From assembly GCF_020283565.1 (NCBI RefSeq), contig NC_060064.1, positions 27,610,337 through 27,674,336 of the forward strand: a stretch of DNA of 64,000 nucleotides, given 5' to 3'. Shown here piece by piece: positions 11,315-19,148 of this stretch. Numbering within the stretch: position 1 is the first letter of the stretch; the number at the start of each line of letters is the position of its first letter. Source of the DNA: Trifolium pratense. Lineage: Eukaryota > Streptophyta > Magnoliopsida > Fabales > Fabaceae. The translations under genes were made by a program, and so were the position numbers. Under the pieces are notes generated by a model. That model was not told the DNA's origin, searched no databases, and saw nothing but the letters and a program-made list of their open reading frames with translations.

Positions 11315-12019
11315 ATGAATTCCACAAAGGTTATGTCGTTTGAGCTGAATGGAATGCAAATCAAAACCACCGTGACCAATGAAGCAATAGTGATCAATGA
11401 ACGCATAATGTCTTTCTTACAACCTACCAGCGATCACGGAACTAAGGTAATCGGGTTTGATTTCGAGTGGCATCCGATTACATATTTTGAATCAGCTAGA
11501 ACCAATCCCCAAACCAATCATGGATCTGCAGATAGAAACTGTCCTCCTCCTTCCCAGGCCAGTCCTGCAACCTTTCAACTTTGTGATGGAAATTCGTGTC
11601 TTATTATTTACACACGTCCTAAGAGTAAGATTCCTCTTTCGCTACTTAATTTTCTTCGTCAACCAAATTATACATTCGTTGGCTGTGGCATCAAAGACAA
11701 TTTTGCTAAATTGGAGAAACATTTTTATGGGATCGGATGCAGAAATGCTGTAGAACTTGGAACCTTGGCTGCTACTATCATGGATGAGCCTCATTTACGT
11801 TTTTGTGGCGTTGATGAACTAGCATTTCTGGTTGATGAACTTGATCTTCGTAAGGAAAGGCCTTTAAACATGACTTTTGATTGGGGACATTATCCTTATA
11901 GCGAAAACCTAGCTAAACTTGCTACTGTTAATGTTTACTCTTATCATAAGATTGGGAGCACATTGCTTGCAAAGTATAGACCTCAATCAAATCCACCTCT
12001 CGGTGTTTGTTTGATTTAG
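11315..12019 (+). CDS. DEDD 3'-5' exonuclease-like protein, copy 2, two or more active-site residues lost
   Basis: This intronless 234-aa paralogue of 7-630 has the same fold markers. Motif I is intact (D49, E51 in FDFEW). The motif II aspartate is replaced (IKDN, N129, where copy 1 has IKDD). Motif III is LATVN, as in copy 1 (L202, N206 in place of Y and D). Two of the four DEDD acidic residues are therefore gone, so nuclease activity is very unlikely. Relative to copy 1 there is an extra polar, proline-rich loop of about 27 residues (about 56-83) after motif I. The start is supported by the shared CATC-ATG context and the TATA box just upstream. The open frame with conserved hydrophobic core suggests either recent origin or retained non-catalytic use. 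Confidence 0.8.
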   Translation: MNSTKVMSFELNGMQIKTTVTNEAIVINERIMSFLQPTSDHGTKVIGFDFEWHPITYFESARTNPQTNHGSADRNCPPPSQASPATFQLCDGNSCLIIYTRPKSKIPLSLLNFLRQPNYTFVGCGIKDNFAKLEKHFYGIGCRNAVELGTLAATIMDEPHLRFCGVDELAFLVDELDLRKERPLNMTFDWGHYPYSENLAKLATVNVYSYHKIGSTLLAKYRPQSNPPLGVCLI

Positions 12020-12031
12020 GAGTTTTGTGGT

Positions 12032-12155
12032 TTGAAAGATTTATGTTTGTCTCCAATTATGTTTCTTTTTCTTGCTTTGCCTAACATGTACTGCTATGGT
12101 TGAGATTATGAAGATTTATGTTTGTCTCCAAGTATGTTTCTTTTTCTTTTTCTAT
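12032..12155 (+). repeat. Imperfect tandem duplication in the 3' flank of exonuclease copy 2
   Basis: The block GAAAGATTTATGTTTGTCTC...TTTCTTTTTCT occurs at about 12036-12078 and again at about 12109-12150. The same block is the one fused to eIF4G copy 2 at 9702-9790. Confidence 0.7.
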
Positions 12156-12159
12156 ACTT

Positions 12160-13772
12160 ATTATCACTTGATGAACTAGAAGTTGTAATCATTTTATGCA
12201 TTTCTTTTTGCAATTTAGTGTTCATGTTGATTTAGTGTCTAAAAGAATTGGAAGTTCTAATTACTTTGTGCATTTCCAATGATTACATGGACAAGAAAAA
12301 GATATGTGTAGTGCAGAAATGCACTTCTTATTTCCTTACGGCTGTCAGACACTAATCCATGGAGTGTAAAAGTAAAGGAAAAACTGAGTTTTTTTGGACA
12401 ACGGTCTGAGCACGTGTCGTATGAGTGTCATACGAGTGTCGGACACCGTGACACACTTAATCATAGAGGTGTCCGTGCTTCATAGTGTACTAGAACTCTT
12501 TCTTGAAGTGTAGAATAATATTGATGTATGCATAACTCTCCCTTGGCGTCTATAAATAGTCGAGAACATATCATTTGTAAACTGAATAAGTAAAAAGTAA
12601 GCCATAAAACAATTAATAAAAAAAGAAGAAGTATTCTCTCAAATAGTTTGTCCTCCTCAGTTCCTCTAAAAAACTCATCATAACCTTCCTCTTTGGTTTC
12701 ATTAAGTTGGTTGATGAATAGATGCATGAAAAGAAGTTACACTGCAAATAATATAGATTATGCTTGAGAGAAGTATAACCTTGTATTTTCTCACTTTCTC
12801 AAGAAAAAAGTGTTGCAGAAATTTACACACTTTCTACATATGCAGAATTTTCTTCAATTAAACATCTTCCAATAGTCCAAATCAATATTGTAACATGGTT
12901 TTGAATTGTCCTTTTCTTTAGTTTTAGTTTATTGGAAACACCATCAAACAAATAAAGAATAAGCATTATTCCCAGTTTATATTAAGTCAACAACAGAATA
13001 TATTCTTTGATTGAGTACCCTTTAATTTAGATATACTTGAAAAAAGAAGAACTCATATAGGAACAACACTCAAAGAAAAATTGGCATCTCCCCTTTGGAA
13101 TCCACTATATTTTTCATCTTTACTTTTCCTTTAAGATTTCTAAGGTGCTTCCATTTTTCATAGAAATTTTTGCATATATATAGTCTAGCTACTTACTTTA
13201 CTTGTTTATGACTCTATGATTGTTCTTAACATATATGTAGCCAAGCACAAGAATTCTGTAAGTTACTGTTGTAATAATCCTTTTCTCTTGTTTAATCTAT
13301 TGTATATTGGAGAATATTTTGAATTTGAAATTCAATTATCTGAATACTATCATGTAGTAATGATTTGAAATATATCAAGAATACAGAATTTTTAGTGAAA
13401 ATTGTGCATCCATATATATGATGTTTGTTGGCTCCAAATTTGAGTAAGATTGACAAAAATAGTATTTTAAAAACCGAACTAGATGGTTCAATCAGTTAGA
13501 CGTTGAACGTAACATTATTATGGTCTTGTCTTGCTTTGAGTGAATTAAAGCAGTTGAACTATGATCCAAAGATCTCATTGGTTCGATGTCCGGTTCACTT
13601 CTTAAAAAATTAGAAAATTATTCACTTTGACCATAAACAATTTGTTTTGTGACTGGTGAAAAATCAAAAACACCCTGAGTAATGTTTATCTTTTTTATAA
13701 CTTTATGTTTCCTTGTATTACAAGGAATGTTTATCTTACATTTTTCCTTTTTCTCAAGTCTTTGTCAAAAAA
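12160..13772. other. Intergenic stretch before the EF-hand gene
   Basis: It contains a small perfect hairpin (TCGTATGA-GTG-TCATACGA, 12417-12435), LTR-like AT-rich sequence with a TATAAATA at about 12551, and a copy of the EF-hand gene's 3' flank (12705-12850, separate entry). The remainder, including 13250-13700, is unassigned, with a degenerate repeat around 13480-13600. No gene is supported. Confidence 0.5.
12705..12850 (+). repeat. Duplicate of the EF-hand gene 3' end and flank (copy A)
   Basis: It aligns by eye with 15070-15205: GTTGATGA[A/G]TAGAT[G/T]CATGAAAAG, ACTTACACTGCA-like, AGATTATGCT, and GTTG[C/T]AGAAATTTACACACTTT. It begins around the gene's last codons and stop, and runs into the 3' UTR. 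Confidence 0.75.
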
Positions 13773-15087
13773 ATGGGAGCAGTAATCTGTTGCATGAGTG
13801 AACCAAGTGAGAAAAAGAGCTTGGAAAAGAAGCTTGAGAAGAAAATAGCTGAAATAAGAAGAAATAAATTTGGACAAACCAAATTGAAATCAGTTGATAG
13901 TATAGTTATGCAGTTCCCTATGTTCAAGGAGAGACTAAAAACCTTAAGAGCAATGTTTGAAGAATATGGTAAGCTTCAAAAACAATCTAAACATTCTTTT
14001 CTGAGTGAACACTTATTTTGGTCCTTAAATGTCTGAGACGCTGTCACAAATCACAATAGACCTTGAATATATCAAAATTACAAAATCATACCAAATCGTG
14101 TCTTTCGATGATTATAATGACAGCGTCTTAGACATATTTAGTGACGAAAATAATTGTTCACTCATTCTTTTCTTTATAAGCCACATCCTAAGTTCATAAT
14201 TTCGATAGAAAACTAACATGGTGTTATGTTGTATCTTTCATAGATGAGGACTCTAATGGATCCATAGAGGCACATGAACTGAAAACTTTCTTAGAAGATT
14301 TGCAACTTCATCTTCAAGAGAATGAGATTGAGACTATTTTTCAGTACTGTGATATTGATGGAAGCAAAGGCATACAGTTCAATGAATTTATTGTTCTCCT
14401 ATGCCTCCTCCATATCCTAACAGAACCTGTATCCTCTAATAATGTATTCTTCAGAAACTTGATTTCAATGTTTTCAAAACCGGTCTAGAGATCAAAACGG
14501 TGAGACCTCCAGATGAGAACAGGTTGAACCAACCGGCAGACTGGCCGATTCCTGGTTCAACCGATTCCTAGTTCGAGGTTCAACCGGGTGGTCTGGTTCT
14601 AGAAATACTGCCTCGTTTTATTTTTTCTTGATTTTGAAGTTGATATACATAAACCATATGACACTACGTTGTAACTTTATTTTTTGTTACAGTCTCCAAA
14701 GGCGGAGTTGGCAGTGGCACAGGTTGGACAAGTATTTGATACCATAGTTGACATTTTTCTGTTTTTCGATAAAAATGGTGATGGGAAGCTTAACAAGAAG
14801 GACATGATCAGGACAATGAATGAGGCTCATCCTAGAGAAAGATCTCCGGCACACATTACCAAAAACAGATTCAGTATTGTTTACTTCATTTCAATTCTTC
14901 TTTTATAGCATGATATGTTGTTTCCTTTATCATTTCCTCATTCTTATTATCTCGATTCCTAAATATAAAGATCTCTGGTTTTGTCTTCGTCGCAGGAGAA
15001 ATGGACTGGGACAAGAATGGACAAGTGACATTGAGGGAATTTCTATTTGGTTTCATTAATTGGGTTGGGATTGATGTTGATGAGTAG
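13773..15087 (+). CDS. Four-EF-hand calcium sensor (CML21/22-like); exons 13773-13968, 14244-14428, 14693-14873, 14996-15087
   Basis: The four exons join cleanly with GT/AG borders into 217 aa. EF-hand loops are at D66-E77 (DEDSNGSIEAHE, canonical), D102-E113 (DIDGSKGIQFNE, K at the usual glycine), D153-D164 (DKNGDGKLNKKD, D instead of E at position 12) and D191-E202 (DWDKNGQVTLRE, canonical). Loops 1 and 4 should bind calcium best. The N-terminus MGAVICC offers Gly2 for N-myristoylation and Cys6/Cys7 for palmitoylation, suggesting membrane attachment; this is inference. A basic, helical stretch (13-40) precedes EF1. It resembles the plant calmodulin-like CML21/CML22 group. Intron 2 carries a degenerate repeat rich in aaccgg (about 14475-14600). 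Its 3' flank occurs three times in the window. Confidence 0.88.
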
Positions 15088-15310
15088 ATTCATGAAAAGA
15101 ACTTACACTGCACATCATAAGAATGCTTAAAGATAGATTATGCTGAATCTGTATAAGCTTGAGTTCTCATTTTCTAATGTGTTGTAGAAATTTACACACT
15201 TTTCTTGTGGCATTGAAAATAAGAACACAAGTATGTGAATAGAAACATAACACTGATTACATTAAGCTTCAGTTATATACAACATAACATATCATAATAA
15301 TCAGACAGTA
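15088..15310 (+). repeat. 3' flank of the EF-hand gene (reference copy of a module found three times)
   Basis: It contains GTAGAAATTTACACACTTT, then ACACAAGTATGTGAATAGAAACATAACACTGATTACATTAAGCTTCA. The second half recurs at 18885-19030 and the first half at 12705-12850. This is the presumed 3' UTR. Confidence 0.7.
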
Positions 15311-15394
15311 AACTAGCATCACTTTTAATAAACAATTGAATTTATATTTTCTGTGCCATGCAAGTTATTAAGTGAAAAAAAAATTCCTACATTA

Positions 15395-15553
15395 TCTTTC
15401 CACACCTAGCAGGCCTGCATGTTTGAACGAGTTTTTCAAATTCAAGTTTACCGAAACTCCGAAAGTAAATGCTATCTTTCCACACCATAACAGGCCTGCA
15501 TGATTGAACCAATTTTTCAAATTCAAGTTTACCGAAACTCCGAAAGTAAATGC
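15395..15553. repeat. Two-copy tandem repeat, unit about 80 bp
   Basis: Units at about 15395-15472 and 15473-15553 share TATCTTTCCACACC, CAGGCCTGCATG and TTTTTCAAATTCAAGTTTACCGAAACTCCGAAAGTAAATGCT with few differences, so the duplication is recent. It lies between the convergent EF-hand and HSP70 sequences. Confidence 0.9.
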
Positions 15554-15860
15554 TTTTGATGAGTATTTTAATTCAGGTATATAGATTAACAGGAAGATTA
15601 ATTAGTCCACTCAAACCTATATCAATGCTTGAAAACGTTTAAAGATTTTCAATGCAGACCTATATAAAACCTCGAGTATTAACCATATTAAACCTTAACA
15701 AGTGAAATAAACCAAACAATTTAAATAACAAGTGAAATGCAAACTATATCAAACCACAAATGTTAACTAATTATCATCATAGAGGTCAGCATTTGCTTAC
15801 AAAAATAAAGCTAAGACAAGACAACATAACACTTAAAATACTAAGTCAGAACATAAAAAA

Positions 15861-17222
15861 CTAGCCTATGATGCGCTCATACATACTCTCAAGCTCATTC
15901 AGGAGATCCTTAAGAGCATCAATTTCATTCCGACGGTCACTTTCATCAAGTAAATTTTCGGCTTTTGTAATTGCAGTATTGATCTTCTTGTTTTCTTCTG
16001 AAGAGAGCTTTAGATTAATATCCTTCTTTTTCAACACATTTCTCATTTTGTAAACACAGACGTCCAGTGCATTCATTATTGTCGCCTTTCTTAAGAATTT
16101 CTTATCATCGATACAGTAAGTCTCAGCTTCTTGAATCAATCTGTTAATTTCTTCAGTCGACAACCTTCCTTTTTCATTGGTTATCGTAATCTTGTTTGTG
16201 CTGCCAGTAGATTCATCGATAGCAGAAACTGTTAAAATACCATTTTGATCGACATCAAAACATACATCGTAAGGATGGCCACGAGCAGCAGCAGGGGGTA
16301 AGCCCGAAAGAACCAAGAAGATGATTGTCAGTTGCTCTCGCTCTCTCACCCTCATAGACAAGAATAGGAACTCTTTCTTGATTATCTTCAGCAGTAACAT
16401 AGTTTCTTGTCTTCTTGACAGGAATGGGACTGTTCCTAGGAATCACCACACTCATGACATTATGTATTACCTTCCAACCTAGAGACAGTGGTGCGACATC
16501 GATCAACACCAAGTTTGGGACATTCTTACTGTCCCCACTCAACAAAGCAGCCTGGACAGCTGCACCATAAGCAACAGCCTCGTCAGGGTTGATGCTGTTG
16601 CACAATTCCTTGCCCTCGAAGAAGTCCTGCAATAGTTGCTGCACTTTGGGAATCCTAGACGAGCCACCAACAAGGACAACATCATCAACACTGCTTTTGT
16701 CCATCTTAGCATCAGTAAGACACCTATCAACAATCGACATGCACTCGTCAAAAAGGTCCATATTGATTTCCTCAAACTTGGCACGAGTGATTGGTGAAGA
16801 AAAATCAACACCCTGAAATAAAGAATCTACCTCAACATTGGTGACAACAGCAAAAGAAAGTGCCCTTTTCGCCTTCTCACATGCAGTTCTTAACCTCCTC
16901 AAAGCTTTTGGGTTCCCAATAATGTTCAATTTTTTCATCCTTTTCATCTCCTCTGCAAAGTAATTCACCATTCTATTATCAAAGTCCTCTCCCCCAAGGT
17001 GAGTGTTTCCACAAGTGGCCTTAACTTGGAAGACCTTATCCTTAATTGTAAGAAGAGACACATCAAAAGTTCCACCACCAAGGTCAAAGACAAAAATATT
17101 TCTTTCACCCACATAGTTAATTCTTTTGCCAACACCATATGCGATAGCTGCAGCAGTTGGTTCATTGATTATCTTCAAAACATTAAGGCCAGTAATGAGA
17201 CCAGCATCTATGGTGGATTTAA
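15861..17222 (-). pseudogene. HSP70 pseudogene: N-terminal lobe missing, one frameshift, no EEVD tail
   Basis: Homology to cytosolic-type HSP70 begins at about 17222 ([19 protein letters not shown], normally around residue 160-175) and runs through the ATPase signatures [12 protein letters not shown] and [13 protein letters not shown], then the linker (DVAPLSLG). At about 16320-16300 the frame shifts by one between [16 protein letters not shown] and [11 protein letters not shown]. The substrate-binding domain then continues (DQNGILTVSA, NKITITNEKGRLS) to a TAG at 15861. The phosphate-binding N-terminus, its upstream exon and the C-terminal EEVD are absent. With half the ATPase domain gone plus a frameshift, no chaperone can be made. 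A second copy of its 3' end lies at 6945-7235. Confidence 0.88.
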
Positions 17223-18003
17223 TAGTTTTCGACTTTTACATCCTTTTTAATAAAAAAAAAATACTAAAATTCAATGCATGTTCATATCAAGGTGAAGCGA
17301 AATGGGGATACCTGAATCCCATGGAGATACCTAAATCTCATTGGATATAGATTTGAAGTTCTACTTTTCATACCTGTTGAGAATCGCGACGGGTTTGAAA
17401 AAACCCGAATTTTATGAGTTTGGATTTAGGAAAGACAAAAATCCGTATCCGACCCTTCCCATTGCCATTCCACACAAATACTACTTTGATGAGTGTATAT
17501 GGAGCAAACTAAATAAATACATATCATATCTCTCAACAAACTATTCACAAAAAAATAAATCTCTAAACAACCTAAATATATTGCTTTGATCTTTTTCACA
17601 AAAATTATATTTTATTTTCTAACTATTATTTGGTATACTTAATTAATGTGTACTTTATTTTATTAATTTTTTTTGGTAGTTATTTTATTAAATTTAATAT
17701 TTTTTTATTAATTTTTCGATTTTTTATTAATTTGCATACTACTACTCTAGAGTAGTTTTTTTTTTTCCTTTTTTAAAAGTACTCTAGAGAATGTTTTATT
17801 TTCTTACTAAGTTAAAACTTGTTATGTCAAAACAAAGAAAAAATTGAAACCAAAGTTATGCCAAAGTTACATTGTGTCATTTGTGTGCAAAGTGCATCAA
17901 GAGTCCATTCTATCTTCTTTGTTTATTCCCTTAAGTTTGAGGGATTCTCTGCCAACAAGAGTGTATTCGTAGAAAATGCGTGCTTTGCTCGCTGTATTGC
18001 CAT
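17223..18003. other. Intergenic stretch upstream of the HSP70 pseudogene
   Basis: AT-rich. About 17280-17480 resembles a generic dispersed repeat (ggggatacctgaatccc ... cccgaattttatgagtttgg) that I cannot assign. Long T/A runs lie at 17600-17770. No gene is supported. Confidence 0.4.
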
Positions 18004-18065
18004 AAATGTGAACATAATGAAGAGTAGAATGAAGAGTCTTCATACTCTTCGTTATGTTCACATTT
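18004..18065. repeat. 62-bp near-perfect inverted repeat (hairpin)
   Basis: The left arm AAATGTGAACATAATGAAGAGT pairs with the right arm ACTCTTCGTTATGTTCACATTT. The only exception is one position that is a U.G wobble in RNA. A 3-nt bulge (AGA) is followed by an inner ATGAAGA/TCTTCAT stem around a single G. It lies in no recognised gene or element. Confidence 0.85.
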
Positions 18066-18269
18066 AAGGATAGAAGAGACTAGATGGCATTTTGGCAGAA
18101 TGAATTTTGGAGTGATATTGAAACGGAAATCATGCAGGCAACAGACTTTACTGATTTATTTTTCAGGTTTGCAGGAAAATTGTCTCATAAGTCATAACAG
18201 ACATAGCAGCTGGTGTGCTTTGTTGAGGAGCATTTGAAATATTTGCAACCAATGGTTATGCGATGACAT

Positions 18270-18530
18270 CAATGATGTCATCACAGCAGTCAGTCACCAA
18301 GCCAACACACTGATGCACCAGTGGCGAGATGCAAACCAGAAGCCCGATAGACAGACAGAACAGTGGCGCAGCAGCTCAGGTTCAGCGGATCAAGTACAGC
18401 CGGCAAGGTTAAGTGTAATGTTGACGCAACTTTTGGAGAAGAAAGTATTGGGCTTGTATGTGCCTTCAAGATACATATGAGCAATTTTTAAAGGCCAGAA
18501 TCATTAGACTCACGCTATGAATTGGTTGAA
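18270..18530 (+). mobile_element. Degenerate LINE RNase H fragment
   Basis: The frame at 18404-18481 reads KVKCNVDATFGEESIGLVCAF, matching the start of plant LINE RNase H (RVT_3) domains, before an in-frame stop. The flanks upstream (about 18290-18400) and downstream to about 18530 look like decayed parts of the same ORF2. It carries frameshifts and stops, and it is inactive. Confidence 0.55.
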
Positions 18531-18884
18531 AGATCAAAATATGGACAATGTTATATTTTTTAACTTGATTCAAAAACTGTGGTTGATCATTTGAATAGTA
18601 ATGTAGCGGATTTATCTGAGCTAGGATGCTTAGTATATGTAGCCACTCTTGCTAAACTATGAGTTGCTCCGTTAGCTTGCCTCCTAGAAAACTCAACCAC
18701 AGCGTTTGGAAATACATCATTTTTTAGCCTAATACAAAAAACTTCATCTAAGTACTAAACTCAAGTTATATAAAAAAAGTTATTCATTATCAGAAGAAGC
18801 TCTGGAAAGAAGAAGCTGGAAAACAAAATTAAATATAAGCATCACAACAAAACCATACACTGATTCATCAAGAACAAACCATGA

Positions 18885-19030
18885 ATAACATGTTATAGAA
18901 ATTTACACACTTTCCTTATGACATTGAAAATTATAACACAAGTGTATATGCATAGAAACATAACACTGATGATTACATTAAGCTTCAACTATACAATACA
19001 ACATAGAAAAAATAATAATCAGATAAAATA
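18885..19030 (+). repeat. Duplicate of the EF-hand gene 3' flank (copy C)
   Basis: It aligns by eye with 15180-15305: GTT[A/G]TAGAAATTTACACACTTT, GACATTGAAAAT/GGCATTGAAAAT, ATAGAAACATAACACTGAT, GATTACATTAAGCTTCA, AATAATAATCAGA. It abuts the 3' side of the kinase gene on the opposite strand. Confidence 0.75.
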
Positions 19031-19148
19031 GATAAAGCATAGAGAGAAAAAGGAAATTGGATCCTCAACGGCCCTATCTGTTCTGCCATCCCTGCCGCTC
19101 TTCATCCAATGGCCGATAGTAAAAAAAGAAAGTGCATTCACTAACTTC

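Noticed and set aside
12461..12727. 88-aa minus-strand frame with a hydrophobic stretch
   Set aside because: It has no homologue I recognise and lies over LTR-like and duplicated 3'-flank sequence.
17819..18067. 82-aa open frame covering the hairpin at 18004-18065
   Set aside because: The end of the frame is created by the palindrome; no domain or promoter is visible.
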